From Streptomyces drozdowiczii (GTDB lineage Bacteria > Actinomycetota > Actinomycetes > Streptomycetales > Streptomycetaceae), in NCBI RefSeq assembly GCF_026167665.1, contig NZ_CP098740.1, forward strand, positions 6,014,001-6,078,000: a DNA stretch of 64,000 nucleotides, written 5' to 3'. The position numbers and the translations under genes were made by a program. Shown piece by piece: positions 46,284 to 55,260 of the stretch (position 1 is its first letter; each line of letters opens with the position of its first letter). Below the pieces are notes generated by a model, which worked only from the letters and a program-made list of their open reading frames with translations, was not told where the DNA came from and ran no database searches.

Positions 46284-47601
46284 TCACGAGCGTGCCCTCC
46301 TCGATCTGGTAGTCGAGCGGCAGCGAGAGCGCGCGCATGGCGGCCACCATCCCGGTGTTGGACGCCTGGGTGACGGCGTAGACGTTCTCGCAGCCGGCCT
46401 CGACGGCCAGCGCCACCAGGCGGGCCAGCAGCTCGGAGCCGATGCCGCGCCGCTGCCACTCGTCCTCGACCAGGAGCGCCACCTCGGTCTCGTCGCCGTC
46501 CCAGAGCAGGTGGCCGAGGGCGACCATCCGCCCGGACGCCGTCTGCACGGCGAGGGTACGGCCGAAGCGCGGGCTCAGCAGGTGGTCCAGATAGCGGTCG
46601 GCGTCCCGGACCGGGCCGTGGTAGCGCAGCCGCAGGGTCTGCTCGGAGCACCGCCCGTGCATCTCCACGGCCGCGTCGAGGTCGGCCCGGTCCGCCCGGC
46701 GCACGGTGATCTCGTCGCCCTCGGGCAGCCTGAGCACCTGCTCGCCGCGCGGGACCCGGGGGCCGAGCCGGGCGTCGAGCTCCACCAGCGCACGGGCCCG
46801 CGCGAACTCCGTGGGCGTGAACGGCAGATAGGGCCGCTCCACGGTGATGACGCCGCCCGACGGGTCGCGCAGCCGCATCACGGTCTCCTCCAGCACCCCT
46901 TCGACCGGGGCGGTCTCACCGGTGGCACGCCCGGTCACGGAGACGGCGGGCAGCGAGTGGATCGTGCACCGCCCGAGCAACTGACGCAGAGCCAGCGGAA
47001 GTTCGGCGGCGTCCAGGGCGGTACGGGTGGCGAGGCCGAGCAGCCGGGTCGGGGCGTCCACCAGGTCGTGGGCGTCGGCCCGCTCCGTCCAGGTGGAGCT
47101 GCCCCCGGCGGCGGCGACCGCGCGCGACAGCTCCCGGGCCGGCAGCGACGCGGGCACCCTCAGCAGGAACTCGTCCACGGTGCCCCGCGCCAGCGGGTGC
47201 GTCTGGAGCGTGAGGATGTCGATGCCGTGCCGGGCCAGCACCGTGCACAGCGCGGCCAGGCTCCCGGGGACGTCCCGCACGGTGGTCCGCATCCGCCACA
47301 GCACGGTCTCGCCGGGGGCGGCGGAGGTGTCGTGGGCATCGGATGCGGCGGTGGTATCGGTGGCCGGTGCGGGAGGCGGCGCGTGGCTGTGGCGCCGTGC
47401 CCACCAGGTGTGGAACGCGGCCGTCGCGGTCAGGGCCACGGCCGAGGCGATGAGCAGGTAGGGGCCGTCCGGCTGGTGCCCGATCAGGTTGGCGATCGCG
47501 TCGGCGACCGCCACCGCCGTGAACAGCGCGGCGAGTTCGATCACGTCCCGCCGCCAGTGGTGGGGGCGGCGGGCACTCTTCGCGGATGTCACATCAGTCA
47601 T
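46210..47601 (-). CDS. Membrane-ACT-GNAT fusion protein
   Basis: 463 residues. Two hydrophobic segments lie at about 20-37 and 45-65. An ACT-like ligand-binding domain is at about 98-170 (V-P-G-S-L-A-A-L-C-T-V-L-A-R-H-G-I-D-I-L-T). A GNAT domain is at about 300-450, with the acetyl-CoA loop Q-R-R-G-I-G-S-E-L-L. ACT domains usually bind amino acids, so amino-acid-regulated acetylation is possible, as in lysine acetyltransferases with sensor domains. The target is unknown. The 3' end overlaps the PLP enzyme gene. Confidence 0.8.
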   Translation of the reverse strand: MTDVTSAKSARRPHHWRRDVIELAALFTAVAVADAIANLIGHQPDGPYLLIASAVALTATAAFHTWWARRHSHAPPPAPATDTTAASDAHDTSAAPGETVLWRMRTTVRDVPGSLAALCTVLARHGIDILTLQTHPLARGTVDEFLLRVPASLPARELSRAVAAAGGSSTWTERADAHDLVDAPTRLLGLATRTALDAAELPLALRQLLGRCTIHSLPAVSVTGRATGETAPVEGVLEETVMRLRDPSGGVITVERPYLPFTPTEFARARALVELDARLGPRVPRGEQVLRLPEGDEITVRRADRADLDAAVEMHGRCSEQTLRLRYHGPVRDADRYLDHLLSPRFGRTLAVQTASGRMVALGHLLWDGDETEVALLVEDEWQRRGIGSELLARLVALAVEAGCENVYAVTQASNTGMVAAMRALSLPLDYQIEEGTLVITARLAATPARPLPQLPPYEQAEH

Positions 47602-47713
47602 GAATCCACTGTGACCGTACGGTGTTGCCTGATCACGAACGCTTTGTGACCGATGGGTTAAAGGGCGATCCGGCTTCCCGTCGTCGGTTTCGAAGGCGTT
47701 GGAGGGGCGTTTC

Positions 47714-47742
47714 GCGGGGCGCCCCGGGGAGCGGCGCCCCGC
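47714..47742 (-). terminator. Terminator of the SWIM operon
   Basis: GCGGGGCGCC (47714-47723) pairs with GGCGCCCCGC (47733-47742), downstream of the large-protein stop at 47750 in the minus direction. Confidence 0.7.
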
Positions 47743-47749
47743 ACGGGTC

Positions 47750-50412
47750 TCACCCGGTCCCCGCCCGGCAGGCCGTCTCCAGGCGTATCGCCTGCCGCAC
47801 CAGCTGGGTCGTCCCGCCGCGCGCGGCCGTCTCCGCGAGCCCCGGGACCGGCCCGGTCTTCGGAGGGCCGCAGCGCTCCGCGCACTCCGCCGCCACGGCG
47901 AGCAGATCGCTCAGCCCCCGGGGCGCCCGCTCCCGCGCCAGCAGCGCGGGCAGCACCGGCACCAGGAAGGACAGGACCGTCCGGTACGCCCCGGTCCCCG
48001 CAGCCGTCCGTGCCGCGTCCGCCAGCCGCCCCGGCTTGACCGAGTCCCGCTGGATCAGCCGCGCCAGCTCGCCGCCGAGCAGCTCCGCGTCCAGCCGGCC
48101 CCGGGCCGCCAGCACCAGCAGGGCGTCCACCGCCGAGAGCCGGTCCTCCGCGTCCCGGGCGCCGAGCCCGTACGCCAGGGCCAGATGCACCGCCCCGGCG
48201 GCGGGTCCGCCGGTCTCGGCGAGCGCGGGCAGCAGCCAGGTGGTGCCCCGCTGCTCGTCCACGCACGACGCGACGGTGGGCAGCAGCCACGCCGCCAGGG
48301 TCTCGCCGTCCTCGGGAGGACGGCGGTCCAGTGCGGCGACTCCACGAACCAGTGGTAGCAGCGGTGGTTGAGCGGGGCGTGCGGGCTGCCGAGCCAGTGG
48401 AAGGTCCGGGGAAGCCGCTGCTGGACGAGGCGGTTCCCGTCGGTGGACAGCAGCACCCGGCGCACCGTGGTCACCGTCTGCCGCAGCCAGTCCCGGGCTA
48501 CGGGCACATCCGTCTCCACATGCTGGGGCAGCACGGTCGCCACCGGCTGGTCCGCCCGGAGCCATTCCGCCAGCCGGTCGCCCTCCGCCGTGCCCAGCGC
48601 GGCGGCCCGCTCCGCGGCCTTTTCCTCGCCGGTGCGCCGCACCCGCAGCAGGGCCTGCGCGAAGTCCACCGGCCCCGCCTTGACGCCCAGCTCCCCGTAT
48701 CCGCGCAGCCGCTCCACCAGCTCCGGGGCGTCGATGGCCCCCGTGTGCCAGGTGGGCGTGGCCAGCAGATACGGCAGCGTGCCCGCCCCTACCACGGCGG
48801 CGGCCTCCCACAGGCGGGCGTACACGATCGCGTCGAGAGCCGCGTGGCAGCAGGTGCCCTTCGCCTCCCCGCGGGTCTGTCCGTCGTGGACGGCGCGCCG
48901 CGAGATCCGCCCGAGCAGCGAGGCCGCGACGAGGTGCAGGCCGTCGCCGCCGCGCAGCATCCGCCGGTCGACGTCGTCCCGGGGGGCCTTGGCCCACCAC
49001 TGTCCGGCGAGTGCGGACTCCAGGGCGGTGATCAGCTCCTCCCGGCCGCTGTGGGCCTGCCGGACCAGCCCGTCCAGCGCCCGTTCGAACGCGCTGACGT
49101 CCTCCTGGTCCGACCGGAGCAGGACCGCCGTCACCTCCTCGGTGAGCTCGGCCACGGACGCCGCCGGCGGGCCGAGCGGGCGCGGGGCCGGGGGCGGCGG
49201 CAGGATCTCCTCGTAGGCGGCGGTCCCCGGCGCGTCCTCCAGCAGCTCCCCGAAGACCGCGCGCGCCGTCTCCCGGTGCACCGGCGCCAGCAGCGAGGCC
49301 ATCCCGGCCGCCTCCGCGCGGACCTCCGGAGAGGCGGCGGGCAGGGCGCGGGCGGCCAGCTTGAGCGCCCGCTCCTGCGCGTCGGTGTCCGGATGCCCGA
49401 AGGCGTCCGCGATCACCGGCACCAGCTCGTCCGCCGCCGAAGGCTCCCGGCGCAGCACCTTGCCCAGGTGGATCAACTGGGCGCGCACCAGCTTCTTCTC
49501 CGTACGGAAGAGCACCCCACCGGAGACCTCCGCCAGCTGCCGGACCGACAGCGCCCCCCGCGCGTCGAGCCGGGCCAGCACCTCTTGGGCGTGTCCGGCC
49601 ACCGGGGAGGGCCCGTCGGCCGCCATCGCCATCCAGTCGGCGACCCGCGCCGCCTCCTCCTCGGCGGTCGGAGCGAGCCCCCGCACGACCAGCAGGCAGA
49701 AGCGGAGATCGGTGGGCTTCCCGCCCCGCAGCAGCCGCGCGGTGCAGCCGTCGAGCAGGGCCGCCCGGTCGAGCCGCCCCTCCGCCACCAGCGCGGTCAG
49801 CGCGGCCGGCCAGTACTCGTCGGGGGAGCCGCTGTCGACCCAGGCCACCACCGAGGGCAGCTCCGGCATGGTCAGGAGATGCGGCACGAGGACGTCGAGA
49901 CGGGCGTCCGCCCGCAACACATCGAGCAGGGGCTTACCGGAGCCGCCGTGCCATCGCGCGCTGTTGACCCGCTCCGCCCACGCCCGGACCATGCCGTCCG
50001 AGACGGGCAGCGGACAGCCCGCCCGGCGGGCCAGCTCCTCGACCAGCCGGTACTCCGCCTCGGACTCCACGGCGCGCGCGGCCAGCCGGCGGGCGAGATC
50101 GGCGAGCCAGTCCGGCTCGCGGTCGCCCAGCACCTCCAGGACCCACGGGTACGGCGAGTGCACCCAGTCCCGCATGTCCCTGGCGCCGAGCCAGGTCGCG
50201 CAGCCCGCCGCCCCGGTGTGGCAGCCCGCACCGGCCACCAGGATCGCCTTGCGGACCCGGGTGCGCTCGCCCCAGCGCCAGCCACGGGCCTCCTTGCGCA
50301 GCGCCTTCAACTCCTCCAGGGCCGCCTTGCGTCCGCCCCGGTCGAGCCGGGCCAGCAGGGGCCGGATGTCGTCCGTGCGGCCCTCGCGGACCGCGTCCAG
50401 CAGGGTGGTCAT
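47750..50412 (-). pseudogene. Large helical protein of the SWIM operon (DUF6493-like), frameshifted as written
   Basis: ATG ends at 50412, overlapping the SWIM stop (ATGA). Residues up to about 700 lie in one frame (M-T-T-L-L-D-A-V-R-E...N-H-R-C-Y-H-W-F-V-E-S-P-H-W). The remainder, from E-D-G-E-T-L-A-A-W, lies in another. One C restored in the G/C run at 48314-48316 joins them into about 887 residues. The sequence is alpha-helical with Ala/Leu-rich repeats; no catalytic motif is seen. I think it is the DUF6493 family found beside SWIM proteins in actinobacteria, from memory. The function is unknown. The shared damage-type promoter suggests a role in genome stress. Confidence 0.77.
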
Positions 50413-51782
50413 CGCGCACCCCCGGCGACCGCCGCGCCACGGCGGACCATCCGGACCGCGAGGGCGTGCTTGCACGGGCCCCGGCGGCCCCGGTAGTCCG
50501 CCCACCACTGGCAGGTGCAGCTCAGCGCCCCCGACCGCTCACGGACCTGGTAGCGCCGGTCGCCCGAACGCACCGCCGCCAGCTCGCCGTCCAGGACCAC
50601 CGCCCCCTCCCGGGCCAGCCGCCGCGCCGCGACCAGCCGGGGATTGTGCCGCTCGGCCCGGTCCGCGTCGTACGGCAGCTCGCGGTGGAAGTACGCGGCG
50701 TCCGCGAGGTCGTAGCCCACCCGGCCGGCCGTGCCCAGCCGGACCAGGGCGGCCCGGACCCGCTCCACCGGAAGGCCCGCCTGCTCCGCCAGCCGGTCCG
50801 GCTCGATCCGGGGCTCCCACGCCAGCAGCACCGACACCAGCTCCGCGTCGGCCGCCGCTTCGTCCGTGGCCAGCGCCTCCAGGACGCCGCCCTCGCCGGA
50901 GAAGCCGCGCGAGGCGTCGGGCGACAGCGTCAGCGTGAGCCGCATTCCGGGCAGCACGACCTCCCAGGCGCTCGCGGCGGCCGCGCCGTCGGCCGGCGGC
51001 CCGTACACGCGGAGCGCCGACGCGTACCGCAGGACCCGTTGCAGGGCGGTCAGCCGCTGCGGTCCGGGAAGGCAGACGGCACCGGGCACCGGCCTGGTCG
51101 TGGGCCGGAGCGTCCGCCCGGCGGGGACCACCCACCGGGCGCCGCGCGCGGCCGCCCCCGAGGACGTGGGCAGCGACCTCAGGAACCGTACGGCCTCCGC
51201 CGCCGGGAGCTCCGCCCGCAGGTCGAAGGCGGCGGACGCCACCTGCGCCTCCGCGAACCCCCGCAGCCAGCGGTCCGGCAACGGCACCTTCTTCTCCACG
51301 ACGGCACCGCCCGTCGTGGTCACCGCCATCTCGTCCGGGCCCACCCGCAGATGCAGCGGCTCGTCGCCGCCCATCCGGGACAGCGCCTCCCGCAGCGGAT
51401 GGTTCACGTCCACATTGGTGGTGCCGTGGCCCGTCTTCACGCCCTCCAGACCCTCGCCGAGCACGTCGAGCCGCGCGTACACCCCGCAGCAGCCGGAGAA
51501 CGACTCGAAGCGCAGCCGGTCCCCGTTGCCCGTCACCACCGGGTCCAGCGAGGCCGCCAGGGTCCGCTGGTAGTAGCGCGCGGCGGCGACGTCCGCGACC
51601 GCGAGCAGCCCCCGCGCCGCTATCTGCGGCGAGGCCAGGAACCCGGAGAAGAACCGGGGATGCGCCTCGGCGCCCTGCGGTGTGGAGCCGCCGGCCGTCT
51701 CCAGGCCGAGCGATCGCCCGGCCCCCGAGGAGGCCAGGACGGAAGGACGTGAGTAGGCCAGGGCCTGCACGGTTCGGGTCAT
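50409..51782 (-). CDS. SWIM zinc-finger protein
   Basis: 457 residues. The SWIM motif near the C-terminus reads L-S-C-T-C-Q-W-W...G-P-C-K-H, giving the CxC-xn-CxH zinc site. SWIM domains bind DNA, RNA or proteins. The N-terminal 380 residues are of unknown fold with several W and F residues in G-F-S-G-E-G-like loops. It is first in an operon with the large helical protein. The promoter is of the DNA-damage type and leaderless, so the ATG ending at 51782 is firm. Confidence 0.85.
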   Translation of the reverse strand: MTRTVQALAYSRPSVLASSGAGRSLGLETAGGSTPQGAEAHPRFFSGFLASPQIAARGLLAVADVAAARYYQRTLAASLDPVVTGNGDRLRFESFSGCCGVYARLDVLGEGLEGVKTGHGTTNVDVNHPLREALSRMGGDEPLHLRVGPDEMAVTTTGGAVVEKKVPLPDRWLRGFAEAQVASAAFDLRAELPAAEAVRFLRSLPTSSGAAARGARWVVPAGRTLRPTTRPVPGAVCLPGPQRLTALQRVLRYASALRVYGPPADGAAAASAWEVVLPGMRLTLTLSPDASRGFSGEGGVLEALATDEAAADAELVSVLLAWEPRIEPDRLAEQAGLPVERVRAALVRLGTAGRVGYDLADAAYFHRELPYDADRAERHNPRLVAARRLAREGAVVLDGELAAVRSGDRRYQVRERSGALSCTCQWWADYRGRRGPCKHALAVRMVRRGAAVAGGAR

Positions 51783-51788
51783 GGAAAA

Positions 51789-51811
51789 ACCGTAGAACCC
51801 ACCACTGACAA
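51789..51811 (-). promoter_or_regulatory. DNA-damage-type, leaderless promoter of the SWIM operon
   Basis: On the minus strand, TTGTCAGTG (complement of 51803-51811), eight bases, then TACGGT (complement of 51789-51794) fits tTGTCRGtg-N8-TAnnnT. The expected start, seven bases on, is the A of the ATG at 51782. The stretch CCGATTGTCAGTGG is identical to the one before the gene at 56700. Confidence 0.7.
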
Positions 51812-51837
51812 TCGGTCATCACCCCAGGTCAGCAGCG

Positions 51838-53284
51838 CTATTGGGCAAGGTCGGCCAGCGCCCGCACCCCGCGCGCGATGTCGGCCGGCGCCAGATGGGC
51901 GTAACCGAGGACGAGGCGTACGCAGCCGTCCGCCGGCCGCTCCGTCCCGTACTCGCGCAGCAGCCGCACCGCGACCCCGGCACCCGCCGCGCGCTCGGCG
52001 AACTGCTCGTCCGGGCCCCAGCGTCCGGGGAGCCGCGCGATGGCGTGCAGCCCCGCCGCGACCCCGCTCACCTCCGTGCCCGGGATGTGCTCGGACAGGG
52101 CCCGCGTGAGTACGTCCCGGCGCTCCCGGTAGGCGCGCTGACAGCGCCTCAGCTGACGGTCGTAGCCGCCGCCCTCCACGAAGTCGGCGAGCACCGCCTG
52201 TTCGAGGGACGGGTTGCCGAGGTCCATCATCCGCTTCCGCTCCACCAGTTCGTCGGTCATCGACGCGGGCGCGATCAGCCAGCCCAGCCGGAGCCCGGGA
52301 GCCAGCGACTTGCTGACCGAGCCGGTGTACGCGACGGATTCCGGATCGAGGCCCTGGAGGGCGCCGACCGGGGCGCGGTCGTACCGGAAGTCACCGTCGT
52401 AGTCGTCCTCGATCAGCAGCCCGTCCACCTCTCGCGCCCACTCCAGGAGCCGGCTGCGCCGGGCTGCGGAATACGCCACTCCGGTCGGGAACTGGTGGGC
52501 CGGAGTCGTCACCGCGGCCCGCACCCCGGAACGTTTCAGCGGCTCCAGGGCCAGGCCCTCCGCGTCCAGCGGGAGCATGGCGGTCGCCACCCCGGCGGAG
52601 GCGAAGAGCGCCGTGTGCTCCGGGCTTCCGGGGTCCTCCACCCGACCGTGCGCACCCCGCGCCCGTGCAGGACGAACCCGAGCAGCGTCGTCGCCTGCGC
52701 GACCCCGGAACACACCAGCAGCCGTTCCGGATCGGCGACCACCCCGCGCCGCCGCGTCAGCAGCGCGGCCAGGGCCACGCGCAGCTCCGGCAGACCGCGC
52801 GGATCCGGGTAGCCGAGCGCGCCGTGCGGCAGCCGGCCGAGCACCGAGCGGTGCGCGGCGGCCCAGGCGCTGCGCGGGAAGAGGGAGAGATCCGGCGTCC
52901 CCGGCCGGAAGTCGACCCGCACCCTGAGAGCGCGCGGCGCCAGATCCCGCGCACCGCCCGCCGCCGCCCGAGCCGACCCGCTCACCCAGGTCCCGCGCCG
53001 CGCCCGCTGCGCAGATAGCTCTCCGCGGTCAGCTGCTCGTACGCCTCGGTCACCAGACCGCGCGAGACCCTCAGATCGGCGGCCAGCTCACGGCTGGACG
53101 GCAGCCGCGTCCCCGGCGCCAGGCGGCCGGAGCGGACCGCCTCGCGCAGCGCCGACTGGAGCGCCCGGCCACGGCCGCGCGCCGGAGCCGACGCCACCGG
53201 AAGCAGCAACTCCCAGGCCGTCGAAGCGGACGCGCGGTCCGAACCGCTGCCACCGGAAGGCGAATTGGTCCCCGAAGCCGTCAT
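51838..53284 (-). pseudogene. MocR/PdxR-type regulator (GntR wing + aminotransferase fold), two frameshifts as written
   Basis: ATG ends at 53284. A GntR helix-turn-helix lies at residues 35-95 (L-Q-S-A-L-R-E-A-V-R-S-G-R-L). A class-I aminotransferase-like body follows, with the PLP lysine site G-S-V-S-K-S-L-A-P-G-L-R. Frame breaks at about 52992-52994 and 52641-52643 each need one G restored on the coding strand, giving 482 residues. It is divergent from an EamA transporter gene, a common MocR pairing. It probably activates that gene when PLP or an amino compound is bound. Both breaks look like sequencing errors. Confidence 0.82.
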
Positions 53285-53288
53285 GGAA

Positions 53289-53309
53289 GTGGACCTTAAA
53301 CCGAACCAC
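53289..53309. promoter_or_regulatory. Candidate MocR operator
   Basis: A 21-base segment has GTGG/CCAC ends and inner C/G matches but little other symmetry. It lies between the divergent MocR and EamA genes, where MocR proteins normally bind. The evidence is positional. Confidence 0.35.
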
Positions 53310-53331
53310 CGCGCTCCCTAGCGTCGGTGCC

Positions 53332-54303
53332 ATGAACGCGATCTCTCTGCGCGGCGCCTTGCTCGCCGCCTTCGCCTGCGTCCTCGTCGGCGCCTCCTTC
53401 ACCGCCAACAGCGTCCTCGGCGACTACCCCTACGCGGGCGGCCAGGCGCTTCGCTACGGCCTCGCGGCGCTCCTCCTGCTGCCCCTGATCCACCGCCCCG
53501 GGGAACCCCGCCCCGCCGCCACGCTCCGCCTGCTCACCGGGCGGCAGTGGGGGCGGCTCGCGCTCCTCGCCGCCGTCGGCATGGTCGGCTTCAACTTCGC
53601 CGTACTGGCCGCCGAACGCTCAGCGGAACCCGCGGTTCCGGGCGTCTTCGTCGGCTGCGCCCCGATCCTCGTCGCCGTCCTCGTGCCCCTCCTTGAAGGA
53701 CGCAGGCCCACCCGGCCCGTGCTGTACGCGGCGGGGCTGGTAGCCGCCGGGGCGTTCACGGTCCAGGGCTGGGGGCGCACCGACCTGAGCGGCATCCTGT
53801 GCTCCGTCGGCGCGCTGGCCGGTGAAGTGGGCTTCGCCGTGATCGCGGTGCCGGTGCTGCGCCCGCTGGGTCCGAAGCTGCTGTCCGCGACCGTGTGCGC
53901 CATCGCGGCGGCCGAGTCGACCGTCCTCGGCCTGGTGCTGGACGGCGGCGGCTTCCTGCGCCTGCCGACCGGGGCCGAGGCGCTGGCGCTGGTCTGGCAG
54001 GCGGCCGTCGTGACGGTCATCGGCTTCGTCTGCTGGTACATGGGCATGCAGCGCATCGGTGCCGAGCGCGCCACCCTCTTCTCCGGCCTCATCCCCGTCT
54101 CCGCCGCGCTCACCGCCCCGCTCGTCGGCACCGGTTCCTACGGCCTCGCTCAGGCCGCCGGATCCTGCCTCGTGGGCCTCGGGGTGGCGATCGGCTCGGG
54201 CGTGCTGGGGCGGCGCGGCGCGACCGCCCCGCAGGCGGAAGCCCCCGCTCCGAAGGCGGACGCCGGGCCGCGCGCGGTGCGCCGGTCCGCGAACGTCCTG
54301 TGA
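53332..54303 (+). CDS. EamA/DMT-family transporter (amino-compound exporter type)
   Basis: 323 residues and ten predicted helices in two EamA repeats. A box TAGCGT (53319-53324) lies eight bases before ATG 53332, so the mRNA is probably leaderless. The gene is divergent from the MocR regulator, which suggests export of an amino acid or vitamin-B6 related compound. The C-terminal tail is Ala/Pro-rich and cytoplasmic. Confidence 0.85.
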   Translation: MNAISLRGALLAAFACVLVGASFTANSVLGDYPYAGGQALRYGLAALLLLPLIHRPGEPRPAATLRLLTGRQWGRLALLAAVGMVGFNFAVLAAERSAEPAVPGVFVGCAPILVAVLVPLLEGRRPTRPVLYAAGLVAAGAFTVQGWGRTDLSGILCSVGALAGEVGFAVIAVPVLRPLGPKLLSATVCAIAAAESTVLGLVLDGGGFLRLPTGAEALALVWQAAVVTVIGFVCWYMGMQRIGAERATLFSGLIPVSAALTAPLVGTGSYGLAQAAGSCLVGLGVAIGSGVLGRRGATAPQAEAPAPKADAGPRAVRRSANVL

Positions 54304-54348
54304 ACGCTGTGCGGCGCACCGTCCATTCACAGGGTCTCCGGCGCAGGA

Positions 54349-54383
54349 TTGGTCTTGACCAAGGGGTTGCGCCGTCCTATGGT
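54349..54383 (+). promoter_or_regulatory. Promoter overlapped by a DasR-like operator ahead of the GntR gene
   Basis: TTGGTCTTGACCAA (54349-54362) is a perfect 6+2+6 palindrome of the HutC/DasR type. TTGACC (54355-54360), 17 bases and TATGGT (54378-54383) form a promoter. The operator covers the -35. The short, AT-rich leader that follows (54384-54420) is unusual here. Confidence 0.65.
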
Positions 54384-54455
54384 CTCAACGTTAAGACAGG
54401 AACCTTTAATAAATAACGTCGCGGAATAAGCCGCTGGGCGATTGCGGAGGACAGG

Positions 54456-55223
54456 GTGGGGACCACGCAGCTGGAAACGGTGCAGGAGCCGAAGTACTGG
54501 CACCTCAAGACCGTGCTCAGTGAGGCACTCGACTCGGACTTTGCGGTGGGGGAGATCCTTCCCAACGAGCGTGAGCTCGCCGCCCGGTTCGGCGTCGCCC
54601 GGGCCACGCTCCGGCAGGCCCTGGAACAGCTCGAACTCGAAGGCCGGCTGCACCGCCGCCGGGGCGTCGGGACCACCGTCGCCCCGCCCCGCGTCGGCGT
54701 GGCCGTCTCCACCGCCCGCAACGACTGGACCGACGGCGGCGCAGACACGGCCTGGCAGCCGGTGGACTGCGAGAGCGCTCCCGCCCCGGCCGCCGTCGCC
54801 GCGACGCTGAACGCCGGCGCCGAGGAGCCCGTGCACATCGTGCGCCGCATCCGCACCAGCCACGGCCAGGTGGTCGCCGCCGAGCTGCTCTACGTGCCGT
54901 CCTCCTCCGTGCCGGAGCTGTCCGGGATAGACGCCCCGTCCGGCGCGGCCCGCGCCCGCAACGTCGTCCGCGAACTGCACCGCCTCGGCCTCGACGGCCA
55001 GGACCGCTCCGTCGAGCTGGGCTCCGCCCGCGCCGACGACGCCAAGGAGCTGGACCGGCTCCCCGGTGCCCCCGTCCTCGTCGTCACCACCCGCTACCTC
55101 GCCGCCGGCGGCACGGCGGCGGTCTCGGTCGCCACGTACCGGGCCGACACCTGCCGGCTCACCTTCGGCGACTCGGGCGACCTGGAGATCAGCCACCCGG
55201 CCGAGGAGCGTCAGGCTTCCTGA
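54456..55223 (+). CDS. GntR/HutC-family regulator
   Basis: 255 residues. The winged helix covers about residues 10-78 (P-K-Y-W-H-L-K-T-V-L...R-R-G-V-G-T-T-V). A UTRA domain follows to the end. The perfect operator over its own promoter suggests autoregulation, or control by DasR, which binds such sites when GlcNAc is low. The ligand is unknown; a sugar phosphate is likely for this subfamily. It is convergent with the ROK gene. Confidence 0.87.
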   Translation: MGTTQLETVQEPKYWHLKTVLSEALDSDFAVGEILPNERELAARFGVARATLRQALEQLELEGRLHRRRGVGTTVAPPRVGVAVSTARNDWTDGGADTAWQPVDCESAPAPAAVAATLNAGAEEPVHIVRRIRTSHGQVVAAELLYVPSSSVPELSGIDAPSGAARARNVVRELHRLGLDGQDRSVELGSARADDAKELDRLPGAPVLVVTTRYLAAGGTAAVSVATYRADTCRLTFGDSGDLEISHPAEERQAS

Positions 55224-55260
55224 CCCCCGAGCACAAGCCGGCACCCACGGCCCGTCGCGT

